Of a DNA stretch of 64,000 nucleotides, positions 29,583 through 40,653 are shown piece by piece. The DNA is taken from the NCBI RefSeq assembly GCF_018913965.1, contig NZ_JAHMHG010000001.1:124001-188000 (forward strand), in the 5' to 3' direction. This DNA comes from Mycoplasma sp. CSL7491-lung. Lineage in GTDB: Bacteria; Bacillota_I; Bacilli_A; Mycoplasmatales; Metamycoplasmataceae. The position numbers and the translations under genes are program-made. How positions within the stretch are numbered: position 1 is the first letter of the stretch; every line of letters begins with the position of its first letter. The notes below the pieces were generated by a model. The model was not told the DNA's origin and made no database searches. It saw nothing but the letters and a program-made list of their open reading frames with translations.

Positions 29583-31706
29583 ATGAATAGAAAAACAATT
29601 GAAGAATTAGAATTACAATTAAAAATAAGCAAAAAAAGTATTGAAACAGTTTTAAAAATGTTAAATGAAGGTAATACAGTTCCTTTTATATCTAGATATA
29701 GAAAAGAACAAACCGGCGGTTTGAACGAAGAACAAGTATATGAAATTGAAAAAAGATATAAATATGTTAACGAATTATTAGAGCGTCAAGAGTCAATATT
29801 AAAAATATTAGAAGAAAAAGGATTATTAACTAAAGAAATAGAAAATTCTATATTATCCACAAAGGTCAAGTCAGATTTGGAAGCTATTTATGAACCATTT
29901 AAAATTGGGAAAGTTACAAAAGCTACATCAGCAATTAAATTAGGATTAGAACCTTTAGCAAAATCAATTTACGATAATAAAAATCCTAATTTTAATAAAG
30001 AAAAAGAAGCTGAAAAATATTTGAACAGCAATGTAACTACAGTTGAGTTTGCGCTAGAGCAAGCAAATTTTATCATTGCTCAATGAATATCTCAAAATGT
30101 TCAACTTAGAACAGCTATTAAAGAACAAATTTTAAAATATGGTCTAATCGCTACTAAATTGAAGAAGAATGCATCTGATGACGGGGAGAAATTTAAAATT
30201 TATTATGATAAAAAAACACCAATTAAATACATTAAAAATCATAATATTTTAGCTATAAATAGAGGGGTAAAACTTAAAATAATTACAATTACATTTGAAT
30301 ACAATCAAGAATATTTATTAAAAACAGCGCTATATTATATTGATAGAAAACAAGTAAATAGAAAGAATATTTTCGAAGCTATAAACGATTCTTTAAAACG
30401 CTTAATATTACCTTCAGTTGAAAGAGAGATTTTTAGTGACTTATTTAGTAAAGCAGAAGAATCATCAATTAATATTTTTGCTAATTCAGTTGAAAAATTA
30501 TTAAAAGCTCCGGCGACTCAAGATAAGGTAGTTTTAGCAATTGACCCAGGTTATGCAAATGGTTGTAAAATGGTAGTTCTAAATCCAAACGGTGATTTTA
30601 TAACTAAGCAAAAAATGTATCCACATAAGCCACAAGAAAAAATAGAATTATCTAAAAAGATAGTTTTAGATTTAATAAAAAAATATAATATTGATATAGT
30701 TGTAATAGGTAACGGTACAGCTTCACGTGAAACTGAAAAGTTCATTGCCAACTTAGTTGAAGAATATAAATTAACCATTAAATGAACTATTGTGTCCGAG
30801 GTGGGGGCAAGTATTTATTCAGCATCAAAAGTTGCTATAGAGGAATTTCCGGATATGTCAGTAGAAGAAAGAAGTGCTATAAATATTGGTAGAAAATTTA
30901 TTGACCCTCTTAATGAACTTGTTAAAATTGATCCTAAATCTATTGGTGTGGGCCAATATCAACATGATGTTAATCAAAAAGAATTAGAAAATTTCTTAAC
31001 TTTTAAAGTTCAAAAAGTTGTTAACGAAGTAGGGGTTGACATAAATACAGCAACTAAGTCAATATTGACTTATATATCAGGACTTAATTCAACATTAGCA
31101 AATAATATTATTGATTTTAGAAAAGAAATAAAATACTTTTCTAACCGTAATCAACTAAAAATGGTAAAAGGTATTGGTGATAAAACTTTCGAACAATCTA
31201 TAGGTTTTTTAAGAATTTTTAATTCTGATAACTATTTAGACAAAACATTTATACATCCTGAATCTTACAATCTTGCTAACAAAATTATTGAAGATTATAA
31301 CTTAGAACCAAGTGAAAACGGCATAGATGTTTCGTTTTTAAATATAAATACTTTGATTCAAAAATATAATTCTAACAAATTTGAAATAGAAATGATTTTA
31401 GACGCATTAAGAAACCCACTTAAAAAAATAGATAATAATAAATCAGGATTTTTATTAAAAGATTCTATAGTTGATCTTGAACAACTTAAACTTGGTTCGG
31501 AAGTAGTTGGAACAATAGAAAATATAACTGATTTTGGGCTCTTTGTTTATATCGGCATTAAACAAACATTATTTATTCATTTAAATGACTTAAATTTACC
31601 TAATAATGTTGAGATATTTGATCAATATTATCCTGGAATGACAATTAAAGCAACAATCTTAAATATAGAAAAAGATAGAAATAGACTAAGTGGTAAAATT
31701 GCCTAA
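29583..31706 (+). CDS. tex: Tex-family RNA-binding transcription accessory protein
   Basis: 707-residue Tex protein: an N-terminal helical Tex domain with EGNTVPFISRYRKEQTGGL, a YqgF-like RNase H domain (VVLAIDPGYANGCK and IVVIGNGTASRETEKF), tandem helix-hairpin-helix segments (GVDINTATKSILTYISGL, MVKGIGDKTF) and a C-terminal S1 domain (VGTIENITDFGLFVYIG). Such proteins bind nucleic acid and influence transcription. TGA at 30084 and 30783 are Trp. Full length for the family. Confidence 0.95.
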
Positions 31707-31748
31707 CTAAGGGTTATTAAATTACATAAAATAATGTAAAATAAAGAT

Positions 31749-32744
31749 ATGAAAACAACAAACAATAATATCGAAACAAGCTTTAAAAAATTTAGTTTAT
31801 TTCCAAAATGAACAATCAAAAAAATGGTGTTTGTTGCTATTTTAATTGCAATTTCGGTTAGTTTTACGATAATAGTTGCACAACTTGTACCGATTGTGAA
31901 TTTACCAACATATAAATTCTCTTTTATTGGTTTACCAATTAAAGTTTCTGGTTTTATTTTCGGTCCTATGGTAGGTCTTTTTGTTGGGATAGTTAGTGAT
32001 TTTCTTTCTCTATTATTTATACCCCCAGCTGGATATAATCCTTTTTATACATTAGCAACCGCTATTAACGGTCTCATATCTGGTATTTTTGGATTTTATT
32101 TTATAAGCATTATTAAAACAGCCTATAGCAAAGAATATTTAATACAAAAAACTATGAGAAAAATTAATTTGTTATCGATTAAGTATCATGAAGCAAAATT
32201 AAAAAGGAATGATATTTTAGCTGAAAAAATTGCTTTAAAAATTTTAGAATTAAATTCTAGAAAGAAATATGTAGCTAGCGAAAGTGCGTTACAATATCAA
32301 AAAAATATTTATTTATTTGTATCAATATTGCTTATTATCTTAGTTATAGCTATTAATACTTTAGTTGTTTTAAATATGCCTGAAAAAGTTATTGATAATG
32401 GTATCATTCAAAATAAATATTGATTAATAGGTATAATGAATGCAGGTTTTGTATTAATGATTTTATTTATATTTATAGGTAGATTTATTTTAAATACTAA
32501 TACATATTTAAATATAGTTCCGATAATTGTTTTTAGCGCCTTTTTAGAGCTAATTAATGTTCCTGTTCTTTCTTATGCTGATCTTCTCTCTTTAGGTAGT
32601 GGTGACATTAAAGATATTTTTATATGAATTTCTCAACATATTTTATCTAGTCCAATTAAAATTTGATTTAATACTTTTGTAATTTTCTTTACATACTCAG
32701 TTATTAGTAAGTTAGTTAATAAAAATGAAGATTTAGTTTATTAA
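31749..32744 (+). CDS. ECF transporter S component (substrate-binding membrane subunit)
   Basis: 331-residue membrane protein with about six helices in two blocks (residues 26-130 and 180-320) separated by a charged cytoplasmic segment of about 60 residues. The block FIGLPIKVSGFIFGPMVGLFVGIVSDFL is characteristic of ECF S components, which capture vitamins for a shared EcfAA'T module. The substrate cannot be read here; folate-family S components have this layout. A TAAAATAAA box lies close to the ATG without a Shine-Dalgarno, so the leader is very short. It is followed by the OppF-like gene after 19 nt. Confidence 0.8.
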
Positions 32745-32763
32745 AAAAGAAAGTGATTTATCA

Positions 32764-35178
32764 ATGAATAATAATACAAAAAATATTTTTTCGATATTTA
32801 ATTTATTTGAAAAAAATAACAAAAAATCCTTTTTTTTAAATAAAAAAAAGATTTCACTTGAGAATCCAATTGATATTGAACAATTGAATGTAGAAAGCAT
32901 GAAAACTTTTTTTTATATTTCTAATAATAACAAAAGCATTACCTTTGATAATATTTGAAATTCAATAAAATATAACAAAAACACCCAAATATCATTACGA
33001 GTTAATAAAAATGACGGTGATGTAGTTATTTTAAATGATAAAAAAGAAATATTAAATAGTATTTTTGTTTTTAATACTGTAGATATAAGCGATGAAAAAG
33101 ACTATAATCTTCCGCTCATAGAAATGTGAAATACTTGCTTTAAAGATGTAAAAAATTATCATAAGAAGCAACAAACATCTAAAATTTTTGATCATATTAG
33201 TCACCATAACACTAAAAATTTATTTTCTAAAACTTTACTTTTACATTTTGAAAAAATCATAGATATAAATCAAGCTTATGAAAGATCTTTTAAAAAGTTA
33301 TATAAAAAATTCTCTAATACATTTGAAGAAATTAATATTGATTTATTTAAAGAAATGCTTAACTTATTTGAAAAGAATATTAAGGATTATTCTTTGAGAA
33401 TATTCGCTCAATATATTGATTTATTCAAAGAATTAAAAGAAAACGATGAATTTTTAAACGAAAATTATAAAGACTTAAACGAAGTAAAAGAAGATGAAAA
33501 GATAGTTGAATTAAAAAATAGACTAAAGGCATTGAATAAAATAAGAAAAAGTTCAATAGATAACATTACAAATCAATATAGAATTAATAGAATTTCAGAT
33601 GAAATAAAGTTTATTAACAAAATAATCTATAAAACACATGTTAATTCGAAAAGTTATATTTACAATATTATTAAAAAATATAAAAATGAAAATCGAAACT
33701 TAAGTTATAAAATTAAAATTTTATCAAAAAAACCTAATTCCTCTGTAGTAGAATTATTTAATAGAATTACTTTTAACAAAAAAATAATATTTTTTTGACA
33801 GGAACACAAAGATGAATTATTGTTTTTAAGTTTAGAGGACCTAGAAACTCTTGATAAACATTTAAATAATGAGTTCCACTTAATTTTAATGTCAAATAAA
33901 AACAATGATACAATTAATATTTATAGAGACTATGTGCCTTATGCTAATATCGATAATTTCATTTTTAAGTCAAAGGAAAATAAGAGTAATTTGAATAAAA
34001 CGCTAGATAATTTAAATAAGGAATTAATCTTAGAAAAAAATAAAGTTTATACTCAATTTACAGATCATAAAGATGATATTAAATTTCATGAAATAAAACA
34101 AAAAATAAATATGTCCATTGCTGAAACAAATTGAGTAAAAAAATCTAGTAATAATCTATTTAATAAAACAATAAAAGTAAAACAAAATAAGTTTAAAAGA
34201 TTCAAAAGAAGTTATAAGGCTTTAAATGATATTATTGAAAAATGTTATTTATTAATACAAGAAAATCACTCTAATAGTAGTTTTTTAAATGAGTTAAAAA
34301 GTAGGTTAAAAAATATAGATGAAATATTACAAAAATTTATAAAAGAATCAGAATTTTATAATTTAATTGTTGAAATTTCTCAATTCACCAATTCAAAAAA
34401 TTTCATTACAAAAAAAGCAGAAATATATTACAAAACAATGTTAATATTCATCAAGACATATGAATCTATTTCTGTTAATATTCAACAATTTTTAGAACCT
34501 TTTAATAATTTAAAAATAATAGAAAGAACTAAGTTTAAATTAATACCATTTTGACTTTCGAAAAATAAATTAATTTTTGTAAATGATACATTTAATATAA
34601 TGAATTATAGTGATAAAACTGAATTATTAAGAATATTATCTATTTTATGTGATAACATAAATGCGCCATTTATTTTTGTTTCAAATGATTCACAATTAAT
34701 TCAAACAAGAATGTTCGATGAAATACATATTTTCAATGATTATAAAAATGTAGAAGGTTTTAAGTTTCCTGAAGGTCTTGTTGAACCTAAATCTCTATTT
34801 ACAAGAAAAATTTTAAAAGGCGATGAATTTGAAGATAAATTTTATGAAATAAATTTTGACGATAAAATTTTTAAAATAAATAGTGAAACCAATCATTATG
34901 TTTATGTTTCTACCGAAGAGTACAAGAGCATCATACATAAACAAAAAGAAAAAGAAAATCAAAACAATGATTCATCTATAGCTAAAACATCAGAACACGA
35001 TTTAACTAATGCTAATTCAATGTTTTATAATTTAGAATTTGAAATTCCCGTTTTTGAATACTTAAATTCTACTAAATTAATAAATTTATCCGCAAGAGAA
35101 AAAGAAGATAAAATAAATGAATATTTAGAATGAGAAAAAAATAATTATTCTTTACCTAATGAAAAAGAAGATTTTTAA
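32764..35178 (+). CDS. large OppF-like/ABC-ATPase-related protein of unknown function
   Basis: 804-residue, Asn/Lys-rich soluble protein with long coiled-coil stretches (about residues 140-330 and 390-560). I find no Walker A. Near the C-terminus, LIFVNDTFNIMNYSDKTELL is followed by INAPFIFVSNDSQLIQTRMF and EGFKFPEGLVEPKSLF, which loosely parallels the Walker-B, H-loop and HPYT-like tail of OppF. Mycoplasma OppF proteins are unusually long (about 850 residues in M. genitalium) because of a large insertion, matching this size. It may be a degenerate or repurposed Opp ATPase. Six TGA codons are Trp. Follows the ECF S component in one transcription unit. Confidence 0.55.
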
Positions 35179-35238
35179 AAAATAAAATGTCAAATTAAAG
35201 TATTGGCATTTTATTTTTTAAAATATATTTATTTAATA

Positions 35239-35251
35239 TATAATTTATTAC
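35239..35251 (+). promoter_or_regulatory. -10 element of the thiamine transporter operon
   Basis: TATAAT at 35239-35244 in TTTAATATATAATTTATTACG. The expected transcription start near 35251 coincides with the first base-paired strand of the TPP riboswitch. Confidence 0.65.
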
Positions 35252-35373
35252 GAAGGACAGAGGTACTAAAAATTATTTTTTTGGTTGAGAAATACTCTTA
35301 TTAACTGATCTGGTTAATACCAGCGTAGTGAGTCTATATTTTTTAATACCCTTTTGAGTCCTTATAAAAGGAG
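35252..35373 (+). promoter_or_regulatory. TPP (thi-box) riboswitch with Shine-Dalgarno sequestor
   Basis: The TPP aptamer core is recognisable: GGTTGAGAAATACTC (35283-35297) and CTGATCTGGTTAATACCAGCG (35305-35325), the near-invariant thi-box. P1 can form from GGAC (35255-35258) and GTCT (35332-35335). Beyond it, CCTT (35360-35363) and AAGG (35368-35371) form a hairpin over the AAGGAG Shine-Dalgarno. GTCCTT (35358-35363) can instead pair with AAGGAC (35253-35258), which would break P1 and free the site. This predicts translational OFF with TPP bound. Confidence 0.9.
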
Positions 35374-35378
35374 TTATT

Positions 35379-36563
35379 TTGAAAATTAAATTTATAAATA
35401 AATTATTTTTTGGTGGTGTTATTTCTTCTATACCATTAATTGCGTTATCTTGCTCTAATAATAAGAGCGAAAGTTCTAAAGAAATAAAATTATCTATTTA
35501 TTCAGGAATAGAAAAAGGTAATTTAAATGAAAAAGAATATAATGATCTTTTATTAGATTATAAGAAGCAATATAATCAATTTATTTTAGATCTCAATAAT
35601 GAATTAAAACTTATAAATCCTGAATTAAAATTAGATATTAATATAAAGGGTGAAGAAACATATGAGAACCAAATACAATCTATACAAAAAGGTGAAACCG
35701 ACATAGTTTTTCTTAATTCTGCTAGTATATACGAAAAGAAAGATGACTTGCTTAAAAGATCAGGTGGCAAATTATTTCTTCAAACTTATACACGTAAATT
35801 TGAGGGGCAAAACTCAAATGAACAAATTTATGTAGACGGATCAAATGATGACCCATTAAGAATTATTGCTAACAACGAATATGAGGTATATAAAAATAAA
35901 GATAATTTTATTAATTCTTGAAATGGTGCAATTTATGAAAATTTATACCAAAGCAAAGATAGTTTAACACCATTTCAAAGAGGTGTTATTATTTTGGTTG
36001 CAGACGAAAAAACAAAAGAGGAAATAATTAAGGCATGAAATGAAAAAGATTATGAAAAATTTATTTCTTACGGAATAGGTGTTGGTGATCAAAGTTCAGG
36101 TAGCAAATATATATTACCTCAAGCGCTATTTAAAAAACATTTTGGAAATAATTATAGATCTTTTTTAAATTTAAAGCAAGACCCTAACACACAATCATTT
36201 ATAAAAACTGCTAAATTTAAAGACAAAGACGTCGAAAAGAATCTACATATATTTTTAGATAATGAAGGTAAATATGCTTATACATCAAAAAGTAAATTGA
36301 ACGATTATTATCAATCAAATATAAGACCAAATGAAAATGTTTATTTCCTAACGGTAACAGATGTATTTCCTTATAACGTTGGGTTAAAAAGTAAAAGAAT
36401 TAGTGATGAGTATGCATTTGATATAGGAACTGCTTTAATAAATTTATCTAAAAAAGGTAAAGATATTTTTGGAACATCAAATGGTTTTAATGGATATAAA
36501 TTAATTGAAGATGCCGATAGAGAATTTTGAGATGTAATTAATAATACTTTAGGAAAGAAATAG
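35379..36563 (+). CDS. cypl: thiamine/TPP-binding lipoprotein (P37/Cypl type)
   Basis: 394-residue substrate-binding lipoprotein. The signal peptide ends at a lipobox ALSC (Cys about residue 25), so it is anchored at the outer face of the membrane. The family is the M. hyorhinis P37/Cypl group, shown elsewhere to bind thiamine pyrophosphate. The start is TTG at 35379, preceded by AAGGAG at 35368-35373; no ATG fits. Its position behind a TPP riboswitch supports the substrate. First of three genes matching the P37-P29-P69 operon order. Stop TAG at 36561-36563. Confidence 0.93.
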
Positions 36564-37297
36564 TGATAGAATTTCAAAATATCAATCTTAATTACGGAAA
36601 TAAAAAAATTATTTCTAATATTAACTTGACTTTCGAATCAAATAAAGTGTACGGAGTTATAGGTAAATCTGGAAGTGGAAAAAGTACTCTTTTGTACTCT
36701 TTTTTTGATTGATCTATAATAAATTCAGGTATTTTTAAAATTAATAGTAATAATAAAAATAGTATGACTAAAAAAGAAGTTGCTATTTTTAAAAAAAGTA
36801 TTTCTCTTTTAGAGGCAAATAATAATTTTATTGAAACAATAACTTTTTTTGAAAACATATTATTGTCATATAAACATTACAAAAATTATTTCTATAAATT
36901 TTTAAAAGTTTTAACAAGAAATCAAAAAGATACACTTTTTAATTTGTTAAAAGAATTTGGTATGGAAGAATATGCTTTTGTAAAAATTTCTGATTTATCT
37001 ACAGGACAAAAACAAAGATTAGCTTATATTAGTGCAATATTCAATGTTCCTTCAATTCTTTTATGTGATGAACCCACTAGTAATTTGGATAAACTAAATA
37101 CAAATTTAATATATGAATCTATACAAAAAAATAAAGAAAATCGTATTACTATAATATCATTGCATGATTTAGATAGTGCTATCAACTTTTGCGATAATAT
37201 AATCGCAATAAGAGATGGAAGAATAGAAAAAATATTTAGTAAAGAGATGTTTGATAAAGAAAAATTAATGGGTTATTTTGACACAAAAACAATTTAA
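36563..37297 (+). CDS. ABC transporter ATP-binding protein (P29-like)
   Basis: 244-residue ATPase energising thiamine uptake. Walker A GKSGSGKST is near residues 36-44, the Q-loop region is partly changed (ISLLEANN), the signature is LSTGQKQRL (near 140), Walker B ILLCDEPTSNLD (near 160), and the H-loop SLHDLD. The GTG start at 36563 overlaps the lipoprotein stop by one base (TAGTG), which fixes the start and couples translation. One TGA is Trp. PhnC-like length. Confidence 0.93.
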
Positions 37298-38918
37298 TAA
37301 TAATATTAAAAAAAGGAAAATTTGAAAAATTACTTTTTATTTTATTACAATTTTACTTTTTTTAATTTTTAGCTATTTTTCTTCTTTTTTTAATTTTTAC
37401 GATAATTACTCTCTTCTTTTTGAGAGATTTTCAAGTTTATTCAAATTTAAAAATATAGATTATGATAACGGAATTAACAATTTATGATTATCTAATTTAA
37501 GACTTTTATGAGTTACTGTTAAGACAACAACAACCGGAACTATATGTGGGTTAGTTTTAGCCTTTTTTACATCTTATATAAATGCGATAAATTTACATAG
37601 AAAAATTTATTTTTCTTTATCTGTAAAATTTCTTTTATCGATACTAAGAAGTTTTCCAATAATTATCTTTATTTATTTTTTTAAAAAAATTTCTACATTA
37701 AATTTAACAGCCTTTTTAATATTTTTTTGGTCTACATGACTGTGAATGCACCGATATTTTAATGATATTATTGAGAACTCAGAAGTTAAAAAATATTGAA
37801 ATGAAATAAATTTAGGTAAAAGTAAGTTTTTAAGTTTTTATAAAAATATTGTTTTAAATAATAAAAATAGATTTATCATGAATTCTCTTTTAGCTTACGA
37901 ATCCAATGTTAGATGATCTTCTATTTTAGGTTCTATAGGTATTTATGGAATAGGGATTTTCATAGACGCTTACAAAGAAAAATTTGAATATTTATCTATA
38001 AGTCTATTTTATATTATTATATTGCTTGTCATGCTAGAATTATTTCTTGTTCTTTTTAATAAAATTATAGGAATAAGAAATTCTAAACAAACAAGGAATA
38101 TAAATTTTAATAAAACATTTCAATATAATTACAAGAAATTTATTTCAATTATTTTATTAATTATCGTTTTGGTAGTGGTTGTCTTTGGGTTTATCGACTT
38201 GTTCAAAGATGATTTTAATTTAAATAATTTTAAAAAATATTTAGTTAGTTTGTTAAGTTCCGATTTTAGTTATCTAAAAAATAATTGAACATTTTATTAT
38301 ATAGATTATGTTTGAGCTTTTATATATACATATCAAGCCATTTTTTTAGCAATATTTTTTTCAATTTTATATTCTTTTTTAATGGTTGAAAAATTATTGT
38401 CTTTAAAATTCACTATATTAGCTAAATTTGTAATTATTATTTTAAAATCAATACCCGCAATTGTTTACTTTTATTTTATTATTATTTTATTTTCACAAGA
38501 AACAACGTTTATTTTTATGCTAAGTGTTATAGCTTTTAGAGCGTTAAGTAAACAAATTTCTGAAAAATTAAATTCAAAAATAAATAAAAAAGTATCGACA
38601 TTATTATCTTTAGGCTTTTCTAAATGGAAGATTTATTGAGTTTATTTGCTACCTCAAATTAATAAAGATATTTATTCTTTTGTATTTTTTGAATTTGAAG
38701 GCACTTATAGAAACGCAATTAATTATGGTATTTTTACTGGAGTTATATCGATAAATTCTAATATTGAACATTTTGAATCTAGAGATAAATATGAATTTAT
38801 ATTACCTTTAATGTTACCGTCAGTAATATTTTTTGTTATTTTAGAATTTTCTTTATTTTTAACTAAATATAGGCTAAGAATTAAAAAACATTTTAATTTA
38901 ACCTTTATCAAAAAATAA
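37278..38918 (+). CDS. ABC transporter permease (P69-like), two-domain
   Basis: 546-residue membrane permease with roughly ten helices in two halves (about residues 20-275 and 290-540), each with an EAA-type cytoplasmic loop (WNEINLGKSKFLSFY in the first, VSTLLSLGFSKWKIY in the second). It matches the third gene of the P37-P29-P69 operon. About 20 nt overlap the ATPase gene if TTG at 37278 is the start; no ATG is available and the ribosome-binding site is unclear, so the N-terminus is uncertain. More than ten TGA codons are Trp. Confidence 0.85.
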
Positions 38919-38947
38919 ACCTAACAAAATTAGGTTTATTTTTTTTA
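38909..38947. terminator. bidirectional terminator after the thiamine operon
   Basis: AAAAAATAAACCTAA and TTAGGTTTATTTTTT arms around a 5-nt loop, between convergent genes. Confidence 0.85.
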
Positions 38948-38963
38948 AAAAAAGAATTCTGTA

Positions 38964-40340
38964 TTACATATTATCAATTAATTCTAAAATTGGTTTAGTT
39001 GCTTTTTTATAATAATTTGATAAATGAAGACTAAAAACAACTAAATCATCAATAACATTTAATATACTTAAAGATGTATAATCGTTAATTTCGTGATCAT
39101 TATTAATTATTCGTTCGAGATATTCATTATTTAAAACTAAAACATCATCATCCTTACTATCTTTATATGCTAATAATGCATATAAATTATTGTTTTGAGC
39201 ATAAATGGAAGAACTTTCTATTGCGTATCCTTGACCAAAAAGTTTATTATTTTTAAAATTTTCCAATGCTCTAATAAGGTTATTTTTTTCGTCATCGTTA
39301 ATAGAGTTTTCACTTCTTAATTTAAACATTATATTTATATCTAAGCTCTGTGTTTTAGTTGGTACTAGGCTTATTTCGTAGCCTTCATTAATTATGTTAA
39401 AGTGATTCAATATTGAAAAGTTAGGTATATTTTTTTCGTTATTGATAACAAATTTATAAAAAACTAATCTTTTAATATCACTATTTATTATAGGTTTAAT
39501 TGCGTCTCTAGCTGTTTCGTTTTGTATTTTTGTGTAGGAAGTTGAATCATATAAGTTATTATTCTCAATTACATCTAGATTTTGTATTTCGACAAGATGA
39601 TTATTTATTGTATATATTTCACATAATCCTACATCAACTAACTTATTTTGATGAGAAATATCAGGATAACTGAGTAAATTAAAGTGTTTGATTGCACCTT
39701 TACTATCTAAATATTTGACATTATTTTGGTTATTTAATATTATTTTCTTTATTTCTTCAATGTTGTAAGTTTTGTTTTTTATTAATTCAAAAGCATATCT
39801 TTCTATATCTTCGTTTGTTTTAAATGCTATTTTAGTATTTCTTCTTTTTAAAATAAAAAATACTATTGTTAATATCATAAATAGGATAGCTAAAACACTT
39901 GAAGGAATAACACCATAATAAATAATTAGTATACCTTGCGCAACACTTTGGATAATATTATTCAAATTCGGGATAAAAGCAAATAATATCAACGCAATCG
40001 AAGATAACATAAATAATATAAAAAATATTAAAAAAGTTATGCTAAGTTTTTTATGTTTAATAGACTTTTTAATTGATAAATCTATTTTAGTATAATTGTC
40101 TCTTACGAATTTTTCATCAATATTATCAAATATATTATCTAAAATATTTTTTTTAGTATTTTCAAATTCTTCTATTGAATTTTGTTCTTCTTTTAAAGAT
40201 TGAATAGTTTCACTTGAAATTGAATAAACTAATTTATTATCTAGGTACCTCAATAAAGGTCTATCCCCTAAGAAAGTAGATAAATTTTGGTTTGTATTTT
40301 TTTGTTCCTCTGATTTAAAGTTCAAATTTGAATTGTTCAT
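38964..40340 (-). CDS. conserved-looking membrane protein of unknown function
   Basis: 458-residue protein that I do not recognise. A soluble N-terminal segment of about 95 residues precedes two strong membrane helices (about 100-125 and 140-165), then a 290-residue soluble domain with many Asn/Ile/Asp residues. No lipobox or known catalytic motif. ATG at 40340 is preceded by AAGGAGA (minus strand). Single gene between the thiamine operon and rpoB, with no TGA codons in frame. Confidence 0.7.
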   Translation of the reverse strand: MNNSNLNFKSEEQKNTNQNLSTFLGDRPLLRYLDNKLVYSISSETIQSLKEEQNSIEEFENTKKNILDNIFDNIDEKFVRDNYTKIDLSIKKSIKHKKLSITFLIFFILFMLSSIALILFAFIPNLNNIIQSVAQGILIIYYGVIPSSVLAILFMILTIVFFILKRRNTKIAFKTNEDIERYAFELIKNKTYNIEEIKKIILNNQNNVKYLDSKGAIKHFNLLSYPDISHQNKLVDVGLCEIYTINNHLVEIQNLDVIENNNLYDSTSYTKIQNETARDAIKPIINSDIKRLVFYKFVINNEKNIPNFSILNHFNIINEGYEISLVPTKTQSLDINIMFKLRSENSINDDEKNNLIRALENFKNNKLFGQGYAIESSSIYAQNNNLYALLAYKDSKDDDVLVLNNEYLERIINNDHEINDYTSLSILNVIDDLVVFSLHLSNYYKKATKPILELIDNM

Positions 40341-40433
40341 GTATCTCCTTAATTAAATTATAAAATAATTTAAATTTTTATGTAAATATTATTATTATTT
40401 TTTTTGATTTAAAAATAAAAGATTCAAGGTATT

Positions 40434-40479
40434 AAAAATTACTTTTATAGCTTATTTATAGGTACAAAAGTAATTTTTT
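40434..40479. terminator. hairpin with T tracts between the unknown membrane gene and rpoB
   Basis: AAAAATTACTTTT and AAAAGTAATTTTT arms with a TATAGCTTATTTATAGG loop. No gene lies upstream on the plus strand, so it may block antisense transcription or attenuate the leftward gene. It sits about 110 nt before the rpoB promoter. Otherwise the 40341-40587 gap holds nothing I can support. Confidence 0.5.
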
Positions 40480-40587
40480 TAATATTTTTTATTATCATGA
40501 TAAGTTTTTTGAAACATAAAAATAAACTCTATATATACACTATTTTTATTAATTACCAAATATTTATTAAAATTTATTTTAAATTGT

Positions 40588-40648
40588 GCTATAATTTCAA
40601 TACTTTTAAAATAAGTAATAAAAGTTATTTTGCAATTAATTTGGAGGA
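40588..40648 (+). promoter_or_regulatory. rpoBC promoter and short leader
   Basis: GTGCTATAATTTC carries TATAAT at about 40590. The roughly 55-nt leader has AAAATAA/TTATTTT complementarity, and GGAGG at about 40642 precedes the rpoB ATG. Confidence 0.6.
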
Positions 40649-40653
40649 AATAA

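Noticed and set aside
36563-37297. Phosphonate transporter reading of the P37-P29-P69 genes (PhnC/PhnE-like)
   Set aside because: The upstream TPP riboswitch and the Cypl-type binding protein make thiamine or TPP the better substrate.
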